Shown: piece by piece, positions 27,460 to 36,587 of the stretch | Numbering within the stretch: the first letter of the stretch is position 1 | Layout of the letters: every line of letters begins with the position of its first letter | NCBI RefSeq assembly: GCF_022096995.1 | Contig: NZ_JACXGQ010000005.1 | Span: 336,092-400,091 of the forward strand | Source of the DNA: Yoonia sp. I 8.24 | GTDB lineage: Bacteria; Pseudomonadota; Alphaproteobacteria; Rhodobacterales; Rhodobacteraceae | Direction: 5' to 3' | DNA length: 64,000 bases | Program-made: the position numbers and the translations under genes | Notes under the pieces: model-generated | The model's database searches: none | What the model saw: only the letters and a program-made list of their open reading frames with translations | Told to the model about the DNA's origin: nothing

Positions 27460-27978
27460 ATGAAACAACAACGCCACATTGGCACCACGCGCGGGTTTTC
27501 TCGGGCGGCGACGTTGATGCAGACCCGCATTCGTACGGCAAGCGAAGAGCGCGGCTTTGCAGTGACGCGCCTGTTGACCCATTGGGCCGAGGTCGTGGGG
27601 GACGCGACAGCTAGCACCGCGACGCCGGTGAATGTCAGCTACGGCAAAGGTGGTATGGGCGCGACCCTGACATTACTCACGACAGGCGCGCAGGCCCCGA
27701 TGTTGGAAATGCAAAAAGAGAAAATTCGTGAAAAGGTGAATGCGTGCTACGGATACCGCGCCATTGCGCGTGTACGCATTACCCAAACCGCACCAACCGG
27801 GTTTTCAGAAGGGCGCGTGGCCTTTACCCCCGCCCCAAAAACGCGCAAAGCGCCAACCGCTGAAATACGCGCGGCGGCGGAAACTTTGGCCGATACCGTT
27901 GAAAGTGATGAACTCCGTACGGCGCTTGCAGCGCTGGGCGCAAATGTCTTAACAAAACAAAACCCTGAGCAGAGGTGA
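27460..27978 (+). CDS. dciA: DciA-type helicase operator (DUF721)
   Basis: 172 aa. DUF721/DciA proteins load or manage the replicative helicase DnaB in bacteria lacking DnaC. The core is visible as LLTHWAEVVGDATASTATPVNV, LTLLTTGAQAPMLEMQKEKI and VNACYGYRAIARVRITQT. The C-terminal third is a less ordered, Ala/Pro-rich tail. Adjacent to mutY and dsbA, an arrangement seen in other Rhodobacterales. Confidence 0.85.
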   Translation: MKQQRHIGTTRGFSRAATLMQTRIRTASEERGFAVTRLLTHWAEVVGDATASTATPVNVSYGKGGMGATLTLLTTGAQAPMLEMQKEKIREKVNACYGYRAIARVRITQTAPTGFSEGRVAFTPAPKTRKAPTAEIRAAAETLADTVESDELRTALAALGANVLTKQNPEQR

Positions 27979-27980
27979 AT

Positions 27981-28646
27981 ATGAAACGTAGAACTTTATT
28001 GGCGACCGGTGGTGCGGCCATTTTGACTGTGGGCGCGGGCATGGGCCTGATGCCGCGCAATCAACAAACGGGTCTTTTGCCCGGTGCCGCGAACGCCCAA
28101 GAAGCGACAGGTGAGCTGCCAGAAGTCATGGAAATGGTCCTGGGCAACCCAATGGCTAATGTCGAGGTCATTGAATATGCGTCATATACATGTGGCCATT
28201 GCGCAAACTTTAACGCCAACCAGCATAAGCTGTTGAAGGCAAACTATATCGACACGAACAAAATTCGGTTCGTATACCGCGAAGTGTATTTTGACCGTCC
28301 GGGGCTGTGGGCGTCTATGATTGCGCGCTGCACGGATAACCCGGATTTCTTTTTTGCGTTCTCTGACGTGATCTATGAGCAGCAAAGCACATGGCTCGCC
28401 AGTGGTGATCCGACGATCATCATCGAAGAACTGCGCCGCCTTGGCAAAACAGCCGGGCTTGACGATGCCGCACTTGATGCTTGTCTAAGCGACGCGGCAA
28501 AGGCCGAGGCGCTTTATACTTGGTACCAAGAGAACGCCGACCGCGACAATATTTCGTCGACACCAAGTTTCTTGATCGATGGCGAAAACTATTCGAACAT
28601 GAGTTACGATGATTTCGCGGAAGTTCTGGATGAAAAGCTGGGTTAA
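27981..28646 (+). CDS. DsbA family thiol-disulphide oxidoreductase
   Basis: 221 aa from the ATG at 27981, with agaggtg before it. Exported (basic start MKRRTLLATGG then hydrophobic stretch, cleavage near ANAQ; it could also use Tat, but only KRR is seen). Active site CGHC in SYTCGHCANFN at about 71-74, in a thioredoxin fold with a helical insert, ending with the cis-proline segment SSTPSFLIDG. Works in periplasmic disulphide formation. Follows dciA by two bases. Confidence 0.92.
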   Translation: MKRRTLLATGGAAILTVGAGMGLMPRNQQTGLLPGAANAQEATGELPEVMEMVLGNPMANVEVIEYASYTCGHCANFNANQHKLLKANYIDTNKIRFVYREVYFDRPGLWASMIARCTDNPDFFFAFSDVIYEQQSTWLASGDPTIIIEELRRLGKTAGLDDAALDACLSDAAKAEALYTWYQENADRDNISSTPSFLIDGENYSNMSYDDFAEVLDEKLG

Positions 28647-28665
28647 CCCCGCTGAAAACTGAAAA

Positions 28666-28693
28666 AAGGGCGGGTCAAACGGCCCGCCTTTTA
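28666..28693. terminator. bidirectional intrinsic terminator
   Basis: GGCGGG and CCCGCC pair around an 8-base loop, with an A-run before and a T-run after, so it serves both dsbA (plus) and the lpxK operon (minus), which converge here. Confidence 0.88.
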
Positions 28694-28696
28694 GCG

Positions 28697-29683
28697 TTAT
28701 AGCCCCAGTTTATCAAAGGCGGCGTCAATTTCTGTCCAATCTGCGATCTCTAAGCGCACGGGCAGGGTGACGACTTTCATCCGAAAATTTTCTGGCAGGC
28801 GCACTGCATCTTTTTCGGTCGTGACCAGTTGCGCGTGACGCGTCTGGGCTTCGATCTCCAGCCGTTTCATCAGCGCATCGGTCAACGGTTGGTGGTCGGC
28901 TAGGGCTTCGGCCCGGATTACATCGGCCCCCATTTCGCGCAGCGTCCTAAAGAATTTTTCAGGGTGACCAATCCCGGCAAAGGCCAACAGCCGCATCCCT
29001 TTCCAAGGCATGCCGGTCGGGAGTGGGGTCAGTGCACCGCGCAGATGCGGTAGATCGAAGTCCCAGTCATTTGCAAAGCCGTCCTGCGCCTTGTCAGGCC
29101 CGATAGACAGCACCAAATCAGCGCGTTTTAAGCCGGTTTTGACGGGTTCGCGCAAGGGGCCCGCTGGGATCACCCGGCCGTTGCCAAACCCGCGAATCGC
29201 ATCGACGACTACGATGGAAAGGTCTTTGGCCACCGTTGGGTTTTGAAACCCATCATCCAACAAAATGACATCTGCGCCCGCGGCTTGGGCGGCGGCAACC
29301 CCTGCGGCCCGGTCCCGTGACACCCATGTCGGGGCAAAGGCCGCGAGCAAGAGCGGCTCATCCCCGGTTTGCTCTGCTGTGTGGCCTTGTGCGTCCACTT
29401 GGACAGGCCCGGTGAGGTTCCCGCCATAGCCGCGCGACACCACATGCGGCGTGCGTCCGCGGGCCTTGAGCCGCTCAATCAGCGCAATCGTTGTGGGTGT
29501 CTTGCCGGTGCCACCCGCGTTGATATTACCGACACAAATCACCGGGACTGTGGCCTGAATCTTGGGTGGTTGGCGCAGGCGCCGTGCCGTCAGGCCCGCA
29601 TAGATTGTAGCCAATGGGGTCAGAAGGCGCGCGGTAAGGGCGGGTCTATCGGGGGCGGTGAACCAGAATGACGGTGTGTGCAT
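28697..29683 (-). CDS. lpxK: tetraacyldisaccharide 4'-kinase
   Basis: 328 aa. Phosphorylates the lipid A precursor at the 4' position, at the inner face of the membrane. A hydrophobic N-terminal segment is followed by the Walker A motif [13 protein letters not shown] (about 53-65), HVVSRGYGG, and the Walker B-like [13 protein letters not shown]. Directly downstream of waaA (stop and start adjoin) as last gene of the pmbA-to-lpxK operon. Confidence 0.95.
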   Translation of the reverse strand: MHTPSFWFTAPDRPALTARLLTPLATIYAGLTARRLRQPPKIQATVPVICVGNINAGGTGKTPTTIALIERLKARGRTPHVVSRGYGGNLTGPVQVDAQGHTAEQTGDEPLLLAAFAPTWVSRDRAAGVAAAQAAGADVILLDDGFQNPTVAKDLSIVVVDAIRGFGNGRVIPAGPLREPVKTGLKRADLVLSIGPDKAQDGFANDWDFDLPHLRGALTPLPTGMPWKGMRLLAFAGIGHPEKFFRTLREMGADVIRAEALADHQPLTDALMKRLEIEAQTRHAQLVTTEKDAVRLPENFRMKVVTLPVRLEIADWTEIDAAFDKLGL

Positions 29684-30880
29684 TTAATGCCCCAATTCTT
29701 CAAGCCGTAGGCGGATGTAATCTGCAATGCGGTTACTTACGATGGCCCCACGTGATGTAACGTCCCAGGCGGCACGGGCCAGTTCGGCGGTCTTATCAAC
29801 GGCCAGCAAAATTTCGATAATTGCGCCCAGATCGTTACTGCTTCGGATCAAACGCGAGGCACCCGCCGCATTGAGCCGCGCGGCGTGTCGTTGGAAAGGC
29901 GCAACCAAAGGGCCGTATAGAACGGCTGATCCCAACGCGGTTGCCTCAAATGGATCGCGACAACCGCCACCCCGAAGCGTGCCGCCGATAAAGGTGATGG
30001 GTGCGATGCGGTACCACAGCCCAAGATCATCTTCAGTGTCGATGACATACACTTGGGTTAACTCGGTCGGAAATGGCGTTTCAGAGCGCATATCCACATA
30101 GAACCCTTGCTCGCGCATGGCATCGGCAAACGTATAGGCATCATTAGGGTTGCGCGGCGTGATCACAAATAGCAACCGGTGCGCACGACGGCTGGCTTGT
30201 TTATGGGCGCGGCTCAGATCGTTGAGCTCTGAAAGATGCGCCGCGGCAGCAAGCCACGTGGGGCGTGTGCCAATCGCCTTGGCCAGCGCTTGCCGGTCGG
30301 TTTCATCGCAAGGTAACGGTGGTGGGCAGTCCTCCATCGCGCCAGACACAATGATTGTTTCGGGCGGGGTGCCCGCCCGGATCAGGCGGTCCGCTGCGTT
30401 TTGATCCAGCGCCAATATGGCTTCGAACTGCGATAAAAGCGACCGCATCGCACCGGGCACCCAGCCGCCCGTGACCTGCTCAAGCCCGTCTCCATTGGCG
30501 TCGACAAGGACACAATGCATCTTTGCCGCGCGCATCTCATCCATCAGCAAGGGGTCAAGATCGCCGCGCACCCAAATCCCTAACGTTGGTTTCCAGTGGT
30601 CAATAAATTCACGGATCGTTTCTTTGCTACGGGGTTCTTGGATCGCGCGGCCGCCGATGGTATGGGTCCATTCGCGGATGGTCGGGATGATCGTGATTGG
30701 GTCGCCATCAACAGTGACTTTACGGCCCAGCGTTTCAATCGCAGTCAGCTGATCAACATGGGTACAGCGCGCCCAAATCACCACGCCGTCAGGCCGGGCG
30801 GGATATTCCAAAAGGCGCGTAGGTAGGTCGGCCGACCCCCGGCTTGCCAAAAAGGCAGCAATGGAAAGGGATCGCGCCAT
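29684..30880 (-). CDS. waaA: 3-deoxy-D-manno-octulosonic acid (Kdo) transferase
   Basis: 398 aa, somewhat shorter than the usual 420-430. Adds Kdo to lipid IVA. The GT30 N-terminal part reads VIWARCTHVDQL, with IPTIREW, then GLEQVTGGWVPGAM and VSGAMEDCPPPLP in the linker and the donor-binding region FIGGTLRGGGCRDPFEATALGSAVLYGP, in which the GGT...G-x-DPxE motif of Kdo transferases is seen. Sits between DUF4170 and lpxK. Starting ATG at 30880 gives no long N-terminal anchor, which is unusual for the family but common in this order. Confidence 0.92.
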   Translation of the reverse strand: MARSLSIAAFLASRGSADLPTRLLEYPARPDGVVIWARCTHVDQLTAIETLGRKVTVDGDPITIIPTIREWTHTIGGRAIQEPRSKETIREFIDHWKPTLGIWVRGDLDPLLMDEMRAAKMHCVLVDANGDGLEQVTGGWVPGAMRSLLSQFEAILALDQNAADRLIRAGTPPETIIVSGAMEDCPPPLPCDETDRQALAKAIGTRPTWLAAAAHLSELNDLSRAHKQASRRAHRLLFVITPRNPNDAYTFADAMREQGFYVDMRSETPFPTELTQVYVIDTEDDLGLWYRIAPITFIGGTLRGGGCRDPFEATALGSAVLYGPLVAPFQRHAARLNAAGASRLIRSSNDLGAIIEILLAVDKTAELARAAWDVTSRGAIVSNRIADYIRLRLEELGH

Positions 30881-30901
30881 GTCTAACTATCCAAGCGAGG
30901 C

Positions 30902-31147
30902 TTAACCGCCAAGTTCTTCTGTGGATGACGCGGCGATTTCTTCATCGCGCAGTCGGTGAATATGCGCGATGAAATAACGCATATGTGCGTTATCTACCGT
31001 GCGCTGGGCTGCACCTTTCCAAGCGTTATAAGCGGTTTCATAGTCCGGAAACATGCCAACAATGTCGATTGCGTCGACATCTTTGAACGCGTTTTTTGTC
31101 GGGTCGATCAGTTCGCCACCGAAAACGAGGTGCAGGCGCTGGGTCAT
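30902..31147 (-). CDS. DUF4170 family protein
   Basis: 81 aa soluble protein without signal peptide. The sequence (HLVFGGELIDPTKN, DVDAIDIVGMFPDYETAYNAWK, AHMRYFIAHIHRL) matches the small family DUF4170, known from alphaproteobacteria and placed beside lipid A genes. Function unknown. Lies 21 bases upstream of waaA and 36 bases after the phosphatase gene. Confidence 0.85.
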   Translation of the reverse strand: MTQRLHLVFGGELIDPTKNAFKDVDAIDIVGMFPDYETAYNAWKGAAQRTVDNAHMRYFIAHIHRLRDEEIAASSTEELGG

Positions 31148-31183
31148 TAGAAAACCTTTGTAAAAATTGCGGTTAGATGCAGT

Positions 31184-31975
31184 CTACGGGTTTGCGTGGC
31201 GCGGCTCAAGCAACTCGGCAAGATTGCCGTGTAAATCAGGGCCAGCGGCCAAGACGCCGGGCACTTTGGGCAGCGGGTTGTTAAACGCCAATCTTTGCTG
31301 GTGTTGGTCTGTGACAGATGCGCCCGCCTCGGAGGCGATCAGCGCACCTGCGGCAATGTCCCATTCCCAGCTTGGGCGTAATGTGATCATACCGTCAAAC
31401 CGCCCCTCTCCGACAAGGCAAAGCCGATAGGCAAGCGAAGACCGAAACACGCGCCGGATTGGCGGGGTGATACCACCGCGCCAGTTGCGCCCTTCAAAAT
31501 TGGGTTTTGCGCCAAGCACTGTCGCCCCGTCGATGTTCGCTTTGGACGCCGCGATTGGGGTGCCATTCAGCATGGCCCCACCGCCCCGCATTGCCGTATA
31601 CATCAGGTCGCGCACAGGCAGATAGACGGCTGCGCTGACCACCTGACCGTCTTCAACAACGGCTAAGGCGTGTGACCAATCTTTGCCGCCTTCGATAAAC
31701 GCGCGGGTTCCATCGATTGGATCAATGATGAACTGCCGCTGCGTGGTCATGCGGGCGTCGTTGTCTTCGGTTTCTTCGGACAGCCAACCGTAGTCGGGTC
31801 TGGCGCTGCGCAGCTCTTCGCAAAGCATCGAATCAACCGCGAGATCGGCCTCTGTCACCGGGCCTGCCCCATCTGGCTTATCGGTGACAGCCGGGTTTTG
31901 CTGAAAAAACCGCATCGCAATGTCGCCCGACTGGCGGGCGGCGGCGGTTAAAAGTGCAAGATCAGTCTCCGGCAA
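31184..31975 (-). CDS. 3'(2'),5'-bisphosphate nucleotidase / inositol monophosphatase family protein
   Basis: 263 aa from a TTG at 31975 that overlaps the end of pmbA by 14 bases; no closer ATG is in frame. The Mg2+ binding motifs of the family are present: WLSEETEDN (about 75-83) and IIDPIDGTRAFIEG (about 92-105), then WEWDIAAGALIASEAGA near the C-terminus. Members of this group hydrolyse PAP or inositol phosphates (CysQ-like); which substrate applies is not decided. Translationally coupled to pmbA. Confidence 0.88.
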   Translation of the reverse strand: MPETDLALLTAAARQSGDIAMRFFQQNPAVTDKPDGAGPVTEADLAVDSMLCEELRSARPDYGWLSEETEDNDARMTTQRQFIIDPIDGTRAFIEGGKDWSHALAVVEDGQVVSAAVYLPVRDLMYTAMRGGGAMLNGTPIAASKANIDGATVLGAKPNFEGRNWRGGITPPIRRVFRSSLAYRLCLVGEGRFDGMITLRPSWEWDIAAGALIASEAGASVTDQHQQRLAFNNPLPKVPGVLAAGPDLHGNLAELLEPRHANP

Positions 31976-33308
31976 GGGTAAGCCCTTCAACCAATAGCGA
32001 CGGCACGACGCGCGACAGATGCCCGCGCCCATCGTTGGCCGGGATAATCGACATCAGCATATCGCGCAGGTTCCCAGCGACGGTACATTCGTTCACCGCA
32101 TAGGTGATTTCGCCGTTTTCAACCCAAAACCCGGATGCCCCTCGCGAATAATCGCCTGTATTGGGGTTAATCGTAGACCCGATCATTGATGTCACTAACA
32201 GCCCGGTGCCCATCTGTTTGATCAGATCATCGCGGCTTTGCGTGCCTTGGGTCAGACTAACATTTGTTAGGCTTGGGTCGGGTGGTGCGCCTGTGCCACG
32301 CGCCGCGTTCGCCGTGCTTTGCAGCCCCAGTTTGCGGGCCGTCGCAAGATCAAGGGTCCAGCCTGTTAACATCCCGTCATCTACGATTGCGCGCTGCGAA
32401 GTTGGTAGCCCTTCGGCGTCAAAGAGCTTGGATCCAGTCACACGGGCACGGTGTGGGTCTTCGATCACTGACAGCCCTTTGGGCAAAACCTGTTCGCCCA
32501 AAGCATCGCGCAGCCAGCTCGACCCCCGTGCGATCATCATACCATTGGTGGCTTGCAATAAGTGACCGATCAAGCCGCTTGCGATCCGTTCGTCGAACAA
32601 AACGGGGTAGGCCCCGGTTTTGGGTTTGCGTGCGCCCGCGCGTTCGACGGCACGTGCCGCGGCGATTGTGCCGATCTCATCGGCGTCACGCAGGTCTGTG
32701 TAAAACACGCGGCTGTCATAGTCATAGTCACGTTCCATCGCAGCGCCTGTGCCGCTAATTGCGACACATGACAGGCCGCTATCGGTCCGGGCATAACCGG
32801 CAGAAAACCCATTGCTGGCGGCCAGATGGATGCGGCGGCGGCTATAGCCTGCCGAGGCTGATTGCACTTGACTGATGTCCTGGTTGCGCAGGGCTGCGGC
32901 TTCGGCGCGTGCGGCGGCGTCTTGCAGTGCTGCGGGGCTTGGTTCGTCGCTTGGATCAAACAGTTCAAGCCGCGCAGTTTCTAAATCGGTCGCCAGTTGT
33001 GCTGCGTCGGCTAGCCCTGCATAGGGGTCTTCGGGGGCTTCTTTGGCCATGGCGACCGCGCGTACGGCGACTTGCACCAGCGTATCAGGTTTGGTGTCGG
33101 ATGAGGACACGCAGGCTTGGCGCTGGCCAACCAGAACCCGCAGCCCAATATCCACGCCCTCGGACCGTTCCGCATGTTCAAGCGCGCCTGCACGCACGTC
33201 AATAGAAACGGATGTGCCATCCACTGCAATTGCATCGGCGCTATCCGCGCCTGCGCGGCGGGCGGCATCCAAAAGCTGCTGGGTCAGATTGGATAGTGGC
33301 TGGGTCAT
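31962..33308 (-). CDS. pmbA: TldD/PmbA family metalloprotease subunit
   Basis: 448 aa from the ATG at 33308, behind aaaggattgccc. PmbA (TldE) forms a protease with TldD that processes small modified peptides and degrades antitoxin-type proteins. Recognised by RAGALEHAERSEGVDIGLRV at the start, VQSASAGYSRRRIHLAASNG, AYPVLFDERIASGLIGHLL and the closing GASGFWVENGEITYAVNECT. PmbA lacks the zinc motif of TldD, as seen here. TldD is not in the window. First gene of an operon towards lpxK. Confidence 0.93.
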   Translation of the reverse strand: MTQPLSNLTQQLLDAARRAGADSADAIAVDGTSVSIDVRAGALEHAERSEGVDIGLRVLVGQRQACVSSSDTKPDTLVQVAVRAVAMAKEAPEDPYAGLADAAQLATDLETARLELFDPSDEPSPAALQDAAARAEAAALRNQDISQVQSASAGYSRRRIHLAASNGFSAGYARTDSGLSCVAISGTGAAMERDYDYDSRVFYTDLRDADEIGTIAAARAVERAGARKPKTGAYPVLFDERIASGLIGHLLQATNGMMIARGSSWLRDALGEQVLPKGLSVIEDPHRARVTGSKLFDAEGLPTSQRAIVDDGMLTGWTLDLATARKLGLQSTANAARGTGAPPDPSLTNVSLTQGTQSRDDLIKQMGTGLLVTSMIGSTINPNTGDYSRGASGFWVENGEITYAVNECTVAGNLRDMLMSIIPANDGRGHLSRVVPSLLVEGLTLAGD

Positions 33309-33360
33309 GGGCAATCCTTTGTTCCCCATGACCTAATGTGCCGAACCATATGCTGCAAGC

Positions 33361-34893
33361 CTATCTGACCCGTTCGCCATTCACATGCACGCTGCCGGCA
33401 TCGTCGATTTCGACAGACGTGGTTAACGTGCCGTTACCATCATCGCGCGAGAACATACCGAGCCCCATGCGCATGCCAAAGGCTTCGTCGGCATTTAGCA
33501 GTTCCAAGGCGATCAGATTATCAAGCAACGCATGCACGCCCGTCATTGTTGCACCGGCAGCACCCGTTGGACGCGGCATACCATCAAACGTATCAAGATC
33601 AGTCATGTCGAAGGTAAATGCGCCCGTCGATGCCAGCGATGCCCCAGCACCAGATATATCAAATGCATCAATCCGCAGGTCGTGCAATTCGACCGGGGTT
33701 TGTTGGATCATCAGCTCGTTTTCGATGTTCAGGAAATCAAGCCATTCAACGTTGTAGGTAAGGCCAGCTGAAAGGTCGATGTTCATATCCAACGGATCAC
33801 GAGAAAGGACCTGATCGGGATCGAACATAGCCCAAGTATTTTCTGAAACTGTGAGGTCATCAAAGCCAATGTGATAGCGCGCGGTTTGGGCCGTGTCCGA
33901 CTTGAGCAGCGGGACGAGAATGTCAGCAACCGTGGCACCAACCACAATATCGATCTCGCCGGGAATCCCGGCCATCTGGGTTGCTTGGGTTTCCTGAACT
34001 GAAATTTCACACCCATCGCCGCTTCCGGCAAACGCTAACCCTTGATCTGAAAGGCCAAAATTATAGATCGCTGGCCCGCAACGGTGTGAAAGCGACATGA
34101 ACATCTGACCGTTTGCCATCGTGACCTGCTCTGCCTGTGCAAATTCTGTTGTTTGCGTGCTTTGCATGAACATCCCCGCGCGCAATGCAGGGGCAAGGTT
34201 CAACAGATCAAACCCTTCGGCAGGGATCGCGGAGCTTGCGGATACTTGTGAGCGGCCGATCGTGTTTGTGTTGGTTGATTGACCTTCGCCAAAATCTGTC
34301 ATGGCTTCATATGTCATTGGTTCCATGACATATTCAGAGCTGATCGTGATCATTTCGCCTTCGGTGACGGTTGAAACGACCGTATGCCCGCCGCTGTTGA
34401 TGGTGACGCCGAAAACCATTTCGGCGACATCGGGAACTATAGACGCCGAAGTCAAGGACGCGGTTCCGGCGCCCGCGACGCTTTCATATGTGATCGCGCC
34501 CGGTTCGCCGCTGGCCGTCATCTGCATGTCAGATTGCTGCACGTTCATTGTGGCTTGAATCGGTTCTGACCGGATAAGTGGTATTACCGCCATCACCGTG
34601 TAATCCATAGATTTTGGCAAGGTCATTGTGACGGTGCCGTCTGCCGCGTCCACCATCGTCATAGGTGGCACGCTGACAGAAATTTCACCAAACCCCATCG
34701 GCAAGGCATAGGTCATCACCATATCGTTGACGAATACGGTCGATCCTTCTCGGACGCGATCCGCAGAGACCTGCAACCCAAAAGCGGTATAAAGCGCGTT
34801 TTGGTTCGCCCAGACATCATCTGCGGTGATGTCTGCAATTGCGGGGGTGCCAAAGATGGCGAGCATGGTGGGTAGGGCAATACGGTATGTCAC
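33361..34893 (-). CDS. DUF2125 family secreted protein, copy A
   Basis: 510 aa from the GTG at 34893, behind aaaggattattc. Signal peptide about 1-20 (AIFGTPAIA). Long beta-rich protein (for example VSVPPMTMVDAADGTVTMTL, GAITYESVAGAGTASLTSA) with the DUF2125 C-terminus FTFDMTDLDTFDGMPRPTGA, RLGLGMFSRDD-like ending and last residues VHVNGERVR. Copy B upstream ends in VLVNGQRVK, so these are tandem paralogues. Function unknown; location probably periplasm or outer membrane. Confidence 0.8.
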   Translation of the reverse strand: MTYRIALPTMLAIFGTPAIADITADDVWANQNALYTAFGLQVSADRVREGSTVFVNDMVMTYALPMGFGEISVSVPPMTMVDAADGTVTMTLPKSMDYTVMAVIPLIRSEPIQATMNVQQSDMQMTASGEPGAITYESVAGAGTASLTSASIVPDVAEMVFGVTINSGGHTVVSTVTEGEMITISSEYVMEPMTYEAMTDFGEGQSTNTNTIGRSQVSASSAIPAEGFDLLNLAPALRAGMFMQSTQTTEFAQAEQVTMANGQMFMSLSHRCGPAIYNFGLSDQGLAFAGSGDGCEISVQETQATQMAGIPGEIDIVVGATVADILVPLLKSDTAQTARYHIGFDDLTVSENTWAMFDPDQVLSRDPLDMNIDLSAGLTYNVEWLDFLNIENELMIQQTPVELHDLRIDAFDISGAGASLASTGAFTFDMTDLDTFDGMPRPTGAAGATMTGVHALLDNLIALELLNADEAFGMRMGLGMFSRDDGNGTLTTSVEIDDAGSVHVNGERVR

Positions 34894-34920
34894 GAATAAT
34901 CCTTTGGTCTGCAAACGAAA

Positions 34921-34951
34921 AAGGGCGCGTCGGTTGCCCGACGCGCCCTTT
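34921..34951 (-). terminator. intrinsic terminator between the DUF2125 paralogues
   Basis: AAGGGCGCGTCGG and CCGACGCGCCCTT are exact complements around a 4-base loop, with T residues after the stem on the minus strand. It separates copy B from copy A, so copy A probably has its own promoter. Confidence 0.85.
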
Positions 34952-34969
34952 CAAATGCAACTATGGCGC

Positions 34970-36469
34970 TTATTTCACGCGCTGTCCATTGACAAGAACA
35001 TGACCTTCGCCGTTGACCTCTAGAGAGGTTTCAAGCTGATCTTCGCCCGTGGTTTGGGCAAACATGCCGATCATCATGCGCGGCCCCATGACCTGCTCTT
35101 CTGGGACCAGACCCATTGCGATCAGGTTATCAATCAGTTGGTTCAAGCCGTTGACCTTAATGGCGGCTTCACCTTCGGGGCGTGGCATCGGCGCAAATGT
35201 CTGCGTGTCGGTTGGGTCAAACGTAAAATCGCCGGAACCCGTCACAGCGGCACCCGCAACCGAAACATTCAATGTATCAAGCGACAATGTGTTCAGCTCG
35301 AACGGCAGTTCGCCATATTCCAGCGAGTCTTGTTCTTCGGGGTTCATCATGTTGATCATTGGCTGGGCTGTCCCAGACAAACCGATCTGCAAAGTGGCCG
35401 GATCGCGCGGCAGGATGTTGCCCGGGTCGATCATACCCCAGATCATTTCATTGATCGCCATATCGATCAGGTCGATGCTCATACGGAAGTCTTCCGGCGC
35501 GTCAGATTTGCCCAGCGGCATCTCAAAGCCAATACCGTATTCCGCGAACGAAAGCTCGATTGGGAACGGTACCTCGGAGCCGGTCGCAGAAATAGCGACG
35601 TCCTTGGCCGATACGTCATAGGCAATCGCAGCATTGCTTGCAGAGATCGCAAAGTTGGCAGCGCCCATGGTAGCGGAACCCGCCAATTGGTCGCCTTCTG
35701 CGTTGACGTCAAAAATATAGTCGGCACCTTCAACGGTATACCCGCCATCAACAGCAAACCCATCCGCGAACAGCATCTCAGGGTTTTCAAAATCTGCGTC
35801 CAGTGGCAAGGCAACTGTGGCGTCCAAATTCATGCCCGTGATTTTACCGCCGCCAGTAATGTATTCGCCGTTCCCGCCGGGTAGCTGGATATCAACAAGC
35901 ATATCCATCGAAGCAATATTCATGTCGTAGTCGACGGTCATCAGCGCGTCTTTGACGGTGGTATAGTTGCCAGACAGGTCATTCAAAACGATTTGCGCAT
36001 CGCCGGTAAAGGTCATGTCGCCATCAACAACGTCTTTGAGAGCGATCGCAATGCTATCAGCAGTCATTTCGTAGTTCATCGCATCGACATCGCCGGAAAC
36101 GATCATTTCAAGGCCGGAATTGGTCGCTTCCAAATTGATCTCTACGTTACTTTCAGGGCTGAAAGTGATGGGATAGGATTCAGACATCGTAATAATGACG
36201 TTTCCACCGTCTTCGGTGAAACGAATTTCATCGATGGTGTAGCTGGTGCTTATCTCTGGCGCAGCCGTGCTGACAGACAGGCCGGACACAACCAGCGTGT
36301 CGCCGGACATTTCTTCTGAGCCTACCGTAATATCGGCGGCCGCATACATGCCCATCTGTTCTTGCCAGCTATCCCAGACCTCTTGAGCTGTGACATCAGC
36401 GTGGGCGGCGCCACCGGCAACCAATGCCGCGATGCAGACGGCGCTGCGCATTTTCATTGAATGGTTCAT
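34970..36469 (-). CDS. DUF2125 family secreted protein, copy B
   Basis: 499 aa from the ATG at 36469, behind gaagggaatttgga; an in-frame start 45 bases upstream is less likely. Signal peptide about 1-25 (LVAGGAAHA). Mature sequence begins DVTAQEVWDSWQEQMGMYA, close to DITADDVWANQNALYTAFG of copy A. Rich in Asp, Met and small residues, mostly beta. The C-terminal FTFDPTDTQTFAPMPRPEGE is the shared family segment. It has no membrane helix after the signal. Function unknown. Confidence 0.8.
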   Translation of the reverse strand: MNHSMKMRSAVCIAALVAGGAAHADVTAQEVWDSWQEQMGMYAAADITVGSEEMSGDTLVVSGLSVSTAAPEISTSYTIDEIRFTEDGGNVIITMSESYPITFSPESNVEINLEATNSGLEMIVSGDVDAMNYEMTADSIAIALKDVVDGDMTFTGDAQIVLNDLSGNYTTVKDALMTVDYDMNIASMDMLVDIQLPGGNGEYITGGGKITGMNLDATVALPLDADFENPEMLFADGFAVDGGYTVEGADYIFDVNAEGDQLAGSATMGAANFAISASNAAIAYDVSAKDVAISATGSEVPFPIELSFAEYGIGFEMPLGKSDAPEDFRMSIDLIDMAINEMIWGMIDPGNILPRDPATLQIGLSGTAQPMINMMNPEEQDSLEYGELPFELNTLSLDTLNVSVAGAAVTGSGDFTFDPTDTQTFAPMPRPEGEAAIKVNGLNQLIDNLIAMGLVPEEQVMGPRMMIGMFAQTTGEDQLETSLEVNGEGHVLVNGQRVK

Positions 36470-36587
36470 TCCAAATTCCCTTCGGTTAAATACATCCCGA
36501 TTCTTGTGTGGCACGATTGAGTCGTGTCAGTGTTCGGGTATTGCGCTATAACCTAATCATCAAAGTTGCTTACCGAAAGGGATCGGC

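Noticed and set aside
35054..35884. 276-aa open frame antisense to DUF2125 copy B
   Set aside because: No family character, no ribosome site, His/Arg-rich composition typical of shadow frames; the minus-strand gene is a clear secreted protein.
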